DNA of 64,000 bases from RGIG1995 sp045126815 (lineage in GTDB: Bacteria > Bacillota > Clostridia > Oscillospirales > CAG-272). The notes below the pieces were generated by a model. That model was not told where the DNA came from. It saw only the letters and a list, made by a program, of their open reading frames with translations, and searched no databases. The stretch covers positions 1-64,000 of the forward strand of contig JBGVPD010000014.1 of the NCBI GenBank assembly GCA_045126815.1. The letters are read 5' to 3'. Below, piece by piece: positions 8,294 to 16,120 of this stretch. The number at the start of each line of letters is the position of its first letter. The stretch's first letter is position 1. The position numbers were made by a program, and so were the translations under genes.

Positions 8294-9346
8294 ATGAAAA
8301 AACTCAGTTTATTATTTGTTCTTTTGCTTATCTGCACGATAGTTTTTGTCGGATGCGGAAAAGAGGAAGAGACACCCTACGACTATGATCTTAAAGAATA
8401 CGTTACTTTGGGAAAATTCCCGAATGTAGAATATGACGCTGATGCCGTTCAGAAGGCTGTTGACGAAAAAGTAAAAGAAGTAGCTTCCAAGCATAAGGTT
8501 ACTACCGAAGTTGAAGGCAGACCGGTAAAAAAGGATGACGTTGTAAATATTGACTATGAAGGCAAGATCAACGGCGAAGTTTTTGAGGGCGGAAGCGACC
8601 AAGGTTTTGATCTCACAATAGGATCGGGCAATTTTATTGCAGGATTTGAAGACGGACTTATCGGCAAGAACAAGGGCGAGGTTGTTGAACTTAACCTCAA
8701 GTTCCCTGAAAACTACAAAGAGTCAAGCGTTGCGGGAAAGGACGTTGTATTTAAGGTTACTATCAATAAGATATCCGAGCCTACGATTCCTCCGTTGTCT
8801 GACGATATGGTGAAAAATGAAAACAGTGATGACTACGTAACCGTTGATGAGTTTTTGGCATATCACAGAAAGAATGAAGCTCAGACTCTTATTTGGGAAA
8901 ACTACCTTAAATCATGCGAAGTTATTAAATATCCCGATAAAGAAACAAAAGAATACTACAATTCAACGATAGATATGTACAAGATGATGGCGCTTAACTA
9001 TTACGGCAAAACACTTTCAGAACTTGTTACAGCGTTTGGTTATGCGACAATGGATGACTTCTTTTCTGAAACTCTTCTCAATGCAAGAAAAGATGTAAAA
9101 GAAGAAATGATAATCTATCAGACAGCGAGAGCTAACGATATTACGATCTCCGATGAAGAGTATAACGCTAAGGCATCAGAACTTGCAAAAGAAAACGGAT
9201 ATGAAACCGTTAAGGAATTTGAAGAATCGGTAGGCGCTGATTACGTTAAAATCGAAATCTACAAAGAGAAGATCATTACTAAAGCTCTTGAAGCAAACGG
9301 TATAAACAGCAACGGTTACGAAATAGACGAAGACGCTGCTGATTAA
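8294..9346 (+). CDS. trigger-factor-like FKBP-type peptidyl-prolyl isomerase lipoprotein
   Basis: A 350-residue predicted exported folding factor. The N-terminus is a signal peptide with a lipobox ending at C21 (VFVGC), so the protein should be lipid-anchored on the outer face of the membrane. Residues about 75-160 form an FKBP-like domain (DDVVNIDYEGKING, GSGNFIAGFEDGL). The rest is helical and resembles the trigger factor C-terminal domain. It lacks the ribosome-binding N-domain of true Tig. ATG 8294 is preferred over the in-frame TTG at 8285 because GGAG at 8281 fits it. It probably aids folding of secreted proteins; whether the isomerase site is active is unknown. Confidence 0.8.
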   Translation: MKKLSLLFVLLLICTIVFVGCGKEEETPYDYDLKEYVTLGKFPNVEYDADAVQKAVDEKVKEVASKHKVTTEVEGRPVKKDDVVNIDYEGKINGEVFEGGSDQGFDLTIGSGNFIAGFEDGLIGKNKGEVVELNLKFPENYKESSVAGKDVVFKVTINKISEPTIPPLSDDMVKNENSDDYVTVDEFLAYHRKNEAQTLIWENYLKSCEVIKYPDKETKEYYNSTIDMYKMMALNYYGKTLSELVTAFGYATMDDFFSETLLNARKDVKEEMIIYQTARANDITISDEEYNAKASELAKENGYETVKEFEESVGADYVKIEIYKEKIITKALEANGINSNGYEIDEDAAD

Positions 9347-9358
9347 TATGAATAAAAT

Positions 9359-9400
9359 TAGCTGTACGGTATATAATTGCTGTACAGCTATTTTTTTTTT
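9359..9400 (+). terminator. terminator after the FKBP lipoprotein gene
   Basis: TAGCTGTAC (9359-9367) pairs with GTACAGCTA (9382-9390), followed by ten T. Confidence 0.9.
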
Positions 9401-9422
9401 GGAAAAATTTCGTAAAAACCTA

Positions 9423-9451
9423 TTGACAAGTATTCCTTATTGAGATATAAT
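9423..9451 (+). promoter_or_regulatory. promoter of perR-rubrerythrin
   Basis: TTGACA (9423-9428), 17-base spacer, TATAAT (9446-9451). The spacer and -10 contain TTAT...ATAA (9437-9450), a weak half-match to a PerR box. Autorepression by the product is plausible but not shown. Confidence 0.75.
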
Positions 9452-9483
9452 ATCGATAGAGAAAAGCAAGAGGGAGAGTGATT

Positions 9484-9876
9484 GTGATAAAAGAAAGAAA
9501 TACTTATCAAAAGAATTTGATAAAAGAAACTGTCTTGAATATGTGCACACACCCCTCGGCAGATTTAATTTTTGAACGTGTCAAGGAAAGCTGTCCGAAT
9601 ATAAGCCGAGCAACAGTATACCGTGTACTCAATCAGCTTGCAGACAAGGGTGAGATATACAGAGTAAAGGTTATAGACGGACCTGACAGATATGACAAGA
9701 CTCTTTGCAAACATTACCACGTAAAATGTTCTGACTGTGGCGAGGTTGCCGATGCTGAAATTACCGTGTTTGAAGACATGGAAGACAGAGCATCAAACAG
9801 TTCGGGGTACAGAATAACGGGACACGATATAGTGTTTAGTGGTATATGCCCTAAATGTATAGCAAATAATAAATAA
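9484..9876 (+). CDS. perR: Fur-family peroxide-responsive regulator, PerR-like
   Basis: A 130-residue Fur-family repressor. The winged helix carries ISRATVYRVLNQLADKGEI. The metal region RYD...KHYHVKCSDCGEVAD and C-terminal CPKC give the two CxxC pairs of the structural zinc site. HPSAD near residue 25 and the RYD aspartate correspond to regulatory-metal ligands of PerR, favouring PerR over Fur or Zur. The GTG at 9484 is preferred over GTG 9478, which would sit directly against the AGGGAG at 9471-9476. It is cotranscribed with rubrerythrin, a classic PerR target in anaerobes. Confidence 0.82.
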   Translation: MIKERNTYQKNLIKETVLNMCTHPSADLIFERVKESCPNISRATVYRVLNQLADKGEIYRVKVIDGPDRYDKTLCKHYHVKCSDCGEVADAEITVFEDMEDRASNSSGYRITGHDIVFSGICPKCIANNK

Positions 9877-9907
9877 AAAATAACTATATAATCAAAGGAG
9901 AACAATT

Positions 9908-10444
9908 ATGAACTTGAAAGGTACAAAAACAGAAGCTAATCTTATGGCTGCATTCGCAGGCGAATCTCAGGCAAGAAACAAATACACATATTTTGCATCT
10001 AAGGCAAAGAAGGAAGGCTATGTTCAGATAGCTGCAATCTTTGAAGAGACAGCAAAGAACGAAATGGAACACGCAAAAATCTGGTATAAGCTCCTTCACG
10101 ACGGTGTAGGAACAACAGCAGAAAACCTTCTTGACGCTGCTATGGGTGAAAACTATGAGTGGACAGATATGTACGCTACATTCGCAAAAGAAGCAAAAGA
10201 AGAAGGCTTTGACAGAATTGCATACCTTTTCGAAGCTGTAGGCAGAATTGAAAAGGAACATGAAAACCGTTACAGAAAGCTCCTTGAAAGAGTAAACGGA
10301 GAAGTAGTATTCTCAAGAGACGGCGAAGCAATTTGGCAGTGCTCTAACTGCGGACACATTCACATCGGTAAGAAAGCTCCCGAAATGTGCCCCGTTTGCG
10401 AACATCCCAAAGCATATTTCCAGGTTAAAGCTGAAAACTATTAA
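9908..10444 (+). CDS. rbr: rubrerythrin
   Basis: Non-haem di-iron peroxidase that reduces hydrogen peroxide in the cytoplasm of anaerobes. The 178 residues comprise an N-terminal ferritin-like four-helix domain with diiron ligands in [18 protein letters not shown] and [10 protein letters not shown], followed by a C-terminal rubredoxin domain with CSNCG and CPVC. Length and domain order are those of classical rubrerythrin. It lies 31 bases after perR, with AAAGGAG before the ATG and a strong terminator after it, so the pair forms a two-gene peroxide-defence operon. Confidence 0.95.
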   Translation: MNLKGTKTEANLMAAFAGESQARNKYTYFASKAKKEGYVQIAAIFEETAKNEMEHAKIWYKLLHDGVGTTAENLLDAAMGENYEWTDMYATFAKEAKEEGFDRIAYLFEAVGRIEKEHENRYRKLLERVNGEVVFSRDGEAIWQCSNCGHIHIGKKAPEMCPVCEHPKAYFQVKAENY

Positions 10445-10459
10445 TTCAAAAATAACTTT

Positions 10460-10490
10460 AAAAGCCCGTGTGTTCACGGGCTTTTGTTTT
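10460..10490 (+). terminator. terminator after rubrerythrin
   Basis: AAAAGCCCGTG (10460-10470) pairs with CACGGGCTTTT (10475-10485), then GTTTTT. Confidence 0.92.
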
Positions 10491-10498
10491 TATACTTA

Positions 10499-10527
10499 TT
10501 GTAAAAACAGATAAAGTGTGATATAAT
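10499..10527 (+). promoter_or_regulatory. promoter of the 2-hydroxyacid dehydrogenase gene
   Basis: TTGTAA (10499-10504), 17-base spacer, TATAAT (10522-10527). Confidence 0.6.
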
Positions 10528-10566
10528 ATGATAAATTAAAAATATTGTTTGTGGAGACGTTTTTAT

Positions 10567-11520
10567 ATGAAAATAACGGTGCTTGATGCTGATACGTTAG
10601 GTAGAGATTTGTCACTTGAACCTCTAAAGGAAGTCGGGGACGTAACAATATACAATTACAGTAACGTCGAAGAAGTGAAGGAAAGAATAGTTGACTGTGA
10701 CGTTGTTATTATTAACAAGATAAAGCTTAATTCAAGTAACCTACCGTTTGCAAAGAATTTGAAATTGATATGCATAGCGGCAACCGGTTATGACAACGTT
10801 GACGTAGAATATTGCAGAAATCATAATATAGGTGTATGTAACGTTGTAGGGTATTCAACCAACAGTGTTGCGCTTTTAACAGTCTCTATGGCTCTGTCTC
10901 TTGTAACTCACTTGCGTGAATATAACGATTATGTCGTGTCGGGAGAGTACACAAAGAGCGGTATACCGAATCGACTTGAACCTGCATTTCATGAGCTTGA
11001 CGGAATGACGTGGGGAATTGTAGGTTTAGGTAATATAGGCAAAAAGGTAGCCGGAATAGCTGAAGCTTTTGGGTGTCACGTTTTGGCAAACAAGAGATCT
11101 TATGAAGAGGGATACAATATCGTTTCACTTGATGAATTGATTGAAAAATCGGATATCATATCAATTCATACTCCTTTGACCGAGCAAACGAAAGGTCTTA
11201 TCTCGGCAGAAAGAATTGCCAAAATGAAGAAAAATGCTATCGTTATTAATGTAGCACGTGGAGCTGTTTGCGATGAAGCTGCCTTAGCAACTGCAATTAA
11301 AGAAAATAAGATCGGCGGAATTGGTATCGATGTATATTCAGTCGAGCCTTTTGGAACAGACCATCCTTTTTATGAAATAAAAGACAAAAGAAATGTACTG
11401 TTGACTCCGCATAATGCGTGGGGCGCTTATGAAGCGAGAAAACGCTGCCTTTGTGATATTATCGAGAATATCAAATCATTCTGTGAGGGCGGAAAAAGAA
11501 GCAGAGTTGATATAAAATAA
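10567..11520 (+). CDS. D-isomer-specific 2-hydroxyacid dehydrogenase
   Basis: A 317-residue NAD-dependent dehydrogenase of the D-2-hydroxyacid family (glycerate/hydroxypyruvate or lactate type). The nucleotide-binding domain has GLGNIG (about residues 150-155). The catalytic arginine is in NVARGAV, the glutamate in YSVEPF and the histidine in TPHNAWG, so the Arg-Glu-His triad is complete. The ATG at 10567 is used because the in-frame GTG at 10549 is part of the GTGGAG ribosome-binding site. It is a single gene with its own promoter. The precise substrate is not readable; HprA-like glycerate dehydrogenase is the closest guess. Confidence 0.85.
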   Translation: MKITVLDADTLGRDLSLEPLKEVGDVTIYNYSNVEEVKERIVDCDVVIINKIKLNSSNLPFAKNLKLICIAATGYDNVDVEYCRNHNIGVCNVVGYSTNSVALLTVSMALSLVTHLREYNDYVVSGEYTKSGIPNRLEPAFHELDGMTWGIVGLGNIGKKVAGIAEAFGCHVLANKRSYEEGYNIVSLDELIEKSDIISIHTPLTEQTKGLISAERIAKMKKNAIVINVARGAVCDEAALATAIKENKIGGIGIDVYSVEPFGTDHPFYEIKDKRNVLLTPHNAWGAYEARKRCLCDIIENIKSFCEGGKRSRVDIK

Positions 11521-11524
11521 GCTG

Positions 11525-11553
11525 TTGACATTATAAAAAAATAGTGATATAAT
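11525..11553 (+). promoter_or_regulatory. promoter of the thrS T-box transcript
   Basis: TTGACA (11525-11530), 17-base spacer, TATAAT (11548-11553), directly upstream of the T-box leader. Confidence 0.85.
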
Positions 11554-11559
11554 ACATTA

Positions 11560-11840
11560 AACAAAAAGTGTATAAGGCTATGACGGAAAGAGTAGTTTAT
11601 CTCAAGTTTCACAGAGAGGGAAGCGTTGGTGGAAGCTTTCTAAAATGAGTAAAACGAAGACCGTTCCCGAGCTTCAATCTTGAAATTACAGTAGAGGTTG
11701 ACGTAGTTTCTGCGTTAAAGAATACGGTTTTGACTGTAAGAAAAGTGAAAAATCAAGGTGGAACCGTGCAAGTGTTGACTATTTGCACCCTTGACAGTAG
11801 GTTATATTATTACCTATTGTTTTGGGTGCTTTTTGTTTTT
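11560..11840 (+). promoter_or_regulatory. T-box leader, threonine-specific
   Basis: The conserved T-box antiterminator sequence AAGGTGGAACCGTGCA is at 11755-11770, with TGGA as the bulge that pairs with an uncharged tRNA acceptor end. In stem I the 3' strand reads GAA-G-ACC-G, placing the specifier ACC (Thr) at 11660-11662, opposite an AGTA element of the 5' strand. The terminator pairs GCACCC (11785-11790) with GGGTGC (11824-11829) before a T-rich run. The specifier and the downstream thrS agree, so the riboswitch senses tRNA-Thr charging. Confidence 0.93.
11785..11839 (+). terminator. conditional terminator of the thrS T-box
   Basis: GCACCC...GGGTGC outer stem with an inner AGTAGGT/ACCTATT stem, followed by TTTTTGTTTTT. 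It is mutually exclusive with the T-box antiterminator. Confidence 0.88.
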
Positions 11841-11873
11841 GAAAAAATATATTTAAAATAAAGGTGAAAAGAA

Positions 11874-13673
11874 ATGAAAGTTATTTACAATGACGGCAGT
11901 GTTGACGTATGTCCTGTTGAAATGGAACTTGAAGTGCTTCGCCATTCGGCAGCGCACATTATGGCTCAGGCGGTAAAAAGACTTTATCCCGAAGCTATCT
12001 TTGCATACGGACCTGCAACTGAAAAAGGTTTCTATTATGACGTAGACCTTGGCGAAACAAAGCTTAGCGACGAGGATCTCCAGAAGATCGAACAGGAAAT
12101 GAAGAAGATCACAAAAGAAAATCTTCCTATAAAACCTTTCTCGCTTCCCAGAGCAGAAGCTATCGCTCTTATGGAAAGCAGAGGCGAAAAATATAAGGTT
12201 GAACATATCGACGATCTTCCCGAAGATGCTACGATTACATTCTTCCAGCAGGGCGACTATATTGATATGTGTGTCGGTCCTCATATTTGCTATACAAAGG
12301 CTCTTAAGGCGTTTAAGATTATGGGACTTTCGGGTGCATACTGGAAGAACGATAAGAATAACAAGATGCTTACAAGAATTAAGGGTACTGCTTTTAATAA
12401 CAACGAAGAACTAGAAGAACACCTCAAAGCTCTTGAAGAAGCCGAAAAACGTGACCACAACAAACTCGGTAGAGAACTCGGTTATTTTACTACTGTTGAA
12501 TCAATCGGACAAGGTCTGCCTGTGCTTTTGCCTAAAGGCGCAAGAGTTATTCAGCTTTTGCAGCGTTGGGTAGAAGACGTTGAGCAGAAGCACGGTTATC
12601 TTCTTACAAAGACACCTTTGATGGCAAAGCGTGATCTTTACCGTATTTCAGGTCACTGGGACCACTATCTTGACGGTATGTTCGTTCTTGGCGATCCCTA
12701 TGATGAAGAAAAAGAATGCCTTGCTCTCCGTCCTATGACTTGTCCTTTCCAGTATCAAGTATATTTGAATCAGGCAAGAAGCTACCGTGACCTTCCTATG
12801 CGACTTGGTGAAACGTCTACACTTTTCAGAAACGAAGACTCGGGCGAAATGCACGGACTTATCAGAGTACGTCAGTTTACAATTTCCGAAGGACACCTTG
12901 TTCTCCGTCCAGATCAACTTGAAGAAGAATTTAAAGACTGTCTCGGACTTGCGAAATACTGTCTTGATACAGTAGGACTTCTTGAAGACTGTACGTTCAG
13001 ATTTTCTCAGTGGGATCCCAACAATACAAAGAAATATGAAGGAACTGCTGAACAGTGGGAAGAAGCTCAGGCTACTATGGAAAAGATACTCAATAACCTC
13101 GGCGTTGAATACGAAGTAGGTATTGATGAAGCGGCTTTCTACGGACCTAAGCTTGATATCCAGTATAAGAACGTATTTGGAAAAGAAGATACAATCGTTA
13201 CTATCCAGATAGATATGCTTCTTGCTGAAAAGTTTGGTATGTACTATATAGACAGCGACAGCCAGAAGAAACTCCCCTATATCATTCACAGAACAAGCCT
13301 TGGATGTTATGAAAGAACACTTGCATTCTTGATTGAAAAGTATGCGGGTGCACTTCCTACGTGGATTGCGCCTGAACAGGTAAGAATTCTTACTATTACT
13401 GACAGAGCGCTTGAACATGCAAAAGAAGTTAAAGACAGACTTGATAATCTTAACTACCGTGTAACACTTGATGACAGCCAGAATACTTTGAAATATAAGA
13501 TCAGAAACGCACAAATGGAAAAAGTACCTTATATGATCATTCTCGGTGACAAAGACGTTGAAAACAAGACCGTATCTGTACGTCACAGATCCGGCGAAGA
13601 TTTGGGTTCAATATCTCTTGACGAGTTTGAAAAAGTACTTGCTGACGTTGTTGGAAACAAGCTCAAAAAGTAA
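11874..13673 (+). CDS. thrS: threonyl-tRNA synthetase lacking the N-terminal TGS domain
   Basis: Class II synthetase charging tRNA-Thr, 599 residues. The editing domain begins almost at once with RHSAAH (H24, H28) and has DMCVGPH. The catalytic core carries the zinc ligands C in RPMTCP, H in ISEGHLV and H in YIIHRTSLG, with RNEDSGEMHGLIRVR as motif 2. The anticodon-binding domain follows from PEQVRIL. About 20 residues precede the editing domain, so the roughly 60-residue TGS domain of E. coli ThrRS is missing. No upstream in-frame start could restore it, because the T-box terminator lies there. Its control by a Thr T-box confirms the amino acid. Confidence 0.95.
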   Translation: MKVIYNDGSVDVCPVEMELEVLRHSAAHIMAQAVKRLYPEAIFAYGPATEKGFYYDVDLGETKLSDEDLQKIEQEMKKITKENLPIKPFSLPRAEAIALMESRGEKYKVEHIDDLPEDATITFFQQGDYIDMCVGPHICYTKALKAFKIMGLSGAYWKNDKNNKMLTRIKGTAFNNNEELEEHLKALEEAEKRDHNKLGRELGYFTTVESIGQGLPVLLPKGARVIQLLQRWVEDVEQKHGYLLTKTPLMAKRDLYRISGHWDHYLDGMFVLGDPYDEEKECLALRPMTCPFQYQVYLNQARSYRDLPMRLGETSTLFRNEDSGEMHGLIRVRQFTISEGHLVLRPDQLEEEFKDCLGLAKYCLDTVGLLEDCTFRFSQWDPNNTKKYEGTAEQWEEAQATMEKILNNLGVEYEVGIDEAAFYGPKLDIQYKNVFGKEDTIVTIQIDMLLAEKFGMYYIDSDSQKKLPYIIHRTSLGCYERTLAFLIEKYAGALPTWIAPEQVRILTITDRALEHAKEVKDRLDNLNYRVTLDDSQNTLKYKIRNAQMEKVPYMIILGDKDVENKTVSVRHRSGEDLGSISLDEFEKVLADVVGNKLKK

Positions 13674-13685
13674 TAACAAAAAAAT

Positions 13686-13713
13686 AAAAGCTCTCGGATT
13701 TCCGAGAGCTTTT
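13686..13713 (+). terminator. terminator after thrS
   Basis: AAAAGCTCTCGGA (13686-13698) pairs with TCCGAGAGCTTTT (13701-13713), ending in a short T run. Confidence 0.88.
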
Positions 13714-13774
13714 TGTGTGCTTATATCTATTTTTGTGTGGGAGCCTATAACTGATTAAAAAACTATGTTTTTTG

Positions 13775-13850
13775 AAGTTTTGGTGGTGTCAAGAGGGCGC
13801 TTTTTTAAAAGCGCGCCTTTTGTCAGGGGTGCGGGGGCGAAGCCCCTGAC
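13775..13850. repeat. structured intergenic repeat, copy 1
   Basis: A 76-base core that recurs at 51986-52061 with only four base differences. It contains GCGCTTTT/AAAAGCGC and a second hairpin region TGTCAGGGG...CCCCTGACA with a nested GGGGC-GAA-GCCCC stem. Weaker similarity extends to about 13759 and 13873. It is non-coding and sits between the convergent genes thrS and argF. It may be a MITE-like or REP-like element; that is inference. Confidence 0.8.
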
Positions 13851-13860
13851 AGAGTGTGTC

Positions 13861-13896
13861 TTTTAAAAAAACTCCCCTCAAAACTGAGGGGAGTTT
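13861..13896 (-). terminator. terminator of the arginine operon (after argF)
   Basis: AAACTCCCCTCA (13869-13880) pairs with TGAGGGGAGTTT (13885-13896). On the minus strand the stem runs into a T tract (complement of 13861-13870). Confidence 0.88.
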
Positions 13897-13907
13897 AAAT
13901 ATAATTT

Positions 13908-14894
13908 TTATGCCAAGGTTGCCGCCATAACGGCTTTTATTGTGTGCATACGGTTTTCCGCTTCGTCAAAGACGATGGATTTGTCGCTTTCAAATACTTC
14001 GTCTGTAACTTCCATACAGTCAATGCCGTATTTTTCGTAGATCTCCATACCCATTTTAGTTTTAAGGTCATGGAAAGAGGGAAGACAGTGCATAAAGCGA
14101 CACTGTTCACCTGCTATATTCATAAGCTTTGTCGTAACTCTATAAGGTGTTAAGTCTTTAATTCTTTCTTCCCAAACGTTAGCCGGTTCACCCATTGAAA
14201 CCCAAACATCAGTATAGATAACGTGAGCATCCTTTACTGCAATTTCGGGATCTTCAATAAATTCAAGTACAGCACCGGTGTTCTTTGCTATTTCAAGACA
14301 CTGGTTTACAAGGTCGCTTTCGGGGAAGTATTTCTTGGGAGCACAAGCAACGAAGTGCATACCCATCTTAGCACATCCAACCATAAGAGAATTACCCATA
14401 TTGTATCTTGCATCGCCCATATAAACGAGTTTTTTGCCTTTAAGACTGCCGAAATGTTCTTTGATAGTCAAAAAGTCTGCAAGTATCTGTGTAGGATGAA
14501 ATTCGTTTGTAAGTCCGTTCCAAACGGGAACACCTGCATATTTTGCAAGTTCTTCTACCAATTCTTGACCAAATCCACGGTATTCAATTCCGTCAAACAT
14601 TCTGCCCAAAACTCTTGCTGTATCTGCAATACTTTCTTTTTTTCCTATTTGTGAACCCGTAGGATCAAGATAAACGGGGTGCATACCAAGGTCAGAAGCC
14701 GCAACTTCAAAAGCGCAACGTGTACGGGTGCTTGTTTTTTCGAAAATCAAAGCGATATTTTTTCCCTCACAAAGACGGTGGGGAATACCGTTCTTTTTCT
14801 TAGCCTTTAATTCGGCAGCATAATCTATAAGATAATCTATTTCCTCAGGTGTAAAATCTAAAAGTTTGAGGAAATGCTGATTTTTAAAATTCAT
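13908..14894 (-). CDS. argF: ornithine carbamoyltransferase
   Basis: Converts ornithine and carbamoyl phosphate to citrulline, the sixth step of arginine synthesis. The 328 residues show the carbamoyl-phosphate motif [18 protein letters not shown], and the ornithine-binding HCLPSF motif (usual HCLPAF). ATG 14894 is chosen because TAAGGAGA lies just before it; an in-frame start 24 bases further upstream lies before that site. It is the last gene of argG-H-C-J-B-D-F and is followed by a strong terminator. A catabolic ArgF of a deiminase pathway is unlikely in this context. Confidence 0.95.
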   Translation of the reverse strand: MNFKNQHFLKLLDFTPEEIDYLIDYAAELKAKKKNGIPHRLCEGKNIALIFEKTSTRTRCAFEVAASDLGMHPVYLDPTGSQIGKKESIADTARVLGRMFDGIEYRGFGQELVEELAKYAGVPVWNGLTNEFHPTQILADFLTIKEHFGSLKGKKLVYMGDARYNMGNSLMVGCAKMGMHFVACAPKKYFPESDLVNQCLEIAKNTGAVLEFIEDPEIAVKDAHVIYTDVWVSMGEPANVWEERIKDLTPYRVTTKLMNIAGEQCRFMHCLPSFHDLKTKMGMEIYEKYGIDCMEVTDEVFESDKSIVFDEAENRMHTIKAVMAATLA

Positions 14895-14950
14895 AAAATG
14901 TCTCCTTAAGATGCTCAATAAATGAGAAACTTTAAGCCTATGTGTTTATG

Positions 14951-16120
14951 TTATTCTTCGATCGCGGCTTTAATAACCTTAACTGCTTTTTCAAGCGCTT
15001 CCATAGGAATGTTAAGGGCAGGTAAAAGTCTTATCTTATCTTTTGCAGTAAGACAGAGAACGCCGTTTTCCATACATTTTTTCAGAACGTCAGAAGCAGT
15101 TTTTTCAGAAGGCTTAATACCAACCATAAGTCCGAGACCGCTTACCGATTCAACACCCTTTGTGTTTTTTAAGGTGTTAAAAATGTATTCGCTTTTTGCC
15201 TTAACTTCAGCTAAAAGTTTTTCGTCAATTCTTTCAATAATGCTTACAGCACCAGCGCAACATACGGGGTTACCGCCAAATGTTGAGCCGTGATCGCCGA
15301 AGCCGAGTACGTTTTGAACCTTTTCTCCGAGAAGAGTAGCGCCGAGAGGAAGTCCTCCGCCGATACCTTTTGCCGTTGAAACAACGTCGGGAGAAATGCC
15401 GTAATTCATATATGCATAGAGTTCGCCCGTTCTTCCGTTACCCGTTTGAACTTCGTCTATCATAAGTACGATATCGTTTTCTTTTGCAAACTTTGCCACG
15501 CCTTTTACAAATTCACCGTCAAGGGGAAGAACGCCGCCCTCACCTTGAATAATTTCCATCATAATTCCGGCAACCTTGTTTTCTTTTACGGTTTTGATAA
15601 GAGTATCAAGGTCGTTCGCAGGTGTGTGCACAAAACCGGGAGTCAAGGGTTGGAAAAGCTCGTGGTAATGCTCCTGACCTGTTGCAGAAAGTGTTGTCAA
15701 CGTTCTGCCGTGGAAACTGTTTACAAGTGTTACTATTGTAGAATACTCGCTTCCTTTTTTATCGGCTGCATATTTTCTTGCAATTTTAATAGCGCACTCG
15801 TTTGATTCAGCTCCCGAATTGCTGAAGAAAACCTTCTTCATACCGGTCTTTTCACAAAGAAGCTGTGCCAATTTTACGCAAGGCTGTGTGTAATAAAGGT
15901 TTGACATATGCTGAACTTTAGAAAGCTGTTCTTTGATCGCTTCCTGCCATACGTCATCGGAAATACCAAAGCTTGTAACGCCTATTCCCGAACCCATATC
16001 AATATATTCTTTGCCATTTTCATCGTATACGTAAGAACCTTTACCCGACACTATTTCAACGGGAAAACGGTTGTATGTGTTTGCAACGTATTCTTTGTCT
16101 AATGTTTTTATGTCAGTCAT
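14951..16120 (-). CDS. argD: acetylornithine aminotransferase
   Basis: PLP enzyme converting N-acetylglutamate semialdehyde to N-acetylornithine. The 389-residue fold-type I subgroup III aminotransferase shows FSNSGAESNECAIK, VNSFHGRT, LMIDEVQTGNGRTG and the PLP-lysine region VSTAKGIGGGLPLGA. It overlaps the end of argB by 8 bases, implying coupled translation. Such enzymes can also serve as succinyldiaminopimelate aminotransferase; the arg cluster supports ArgD. Confidence 0.95.
   Translation of the reverse strand: MTDIKTLDKEYVANTYNRFPVEIVSGKGSYVYDENGKEYIDMGSGIGVTSFGISDDVWQEAIKEQLSKVQHMSNLYYTQPCVKLAQLLCEKTGMKKVFFSNSGAESNECAIKIARKYAADKKGSEYSTIVTLVNSFHGRTLTTLSATGQEHYHELFQPLTPGFVHTPANDLDTLIKTVKENKVAGIMMEIIQGEGGVLPLDGEFVKGVAKFAKENDIVLMIDEVQTGNGRTGELYAYMNYGISPDVVSTAKGIGGGLPLGATLLGEKVQNVLGFGDHGSTFGGNPVCCAGAVSIIERIDEKLLAEVKAKSEYIFNTLKNTKGVESVSGLGLMVGIKPSEKTASDVLKKCMENGVLCLTAKDKIRLLPALNIPMEALEKAVKVIKAAIEE

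Noticed and set aside
9437..9451. PerR box in the perR promoter
   Set aside because: Only about half of the consensus positions match and the arms are four bases; too weak to annotate as a site.
12648..13586. 312-codon open frame on the minus strand inside thrS
   Set aside because: It is antisense to a clearly coding thrS, has no ribosome-binding site and its translation (Phe/Cys/Ser-rich) looks like a reverse-frame shadow.
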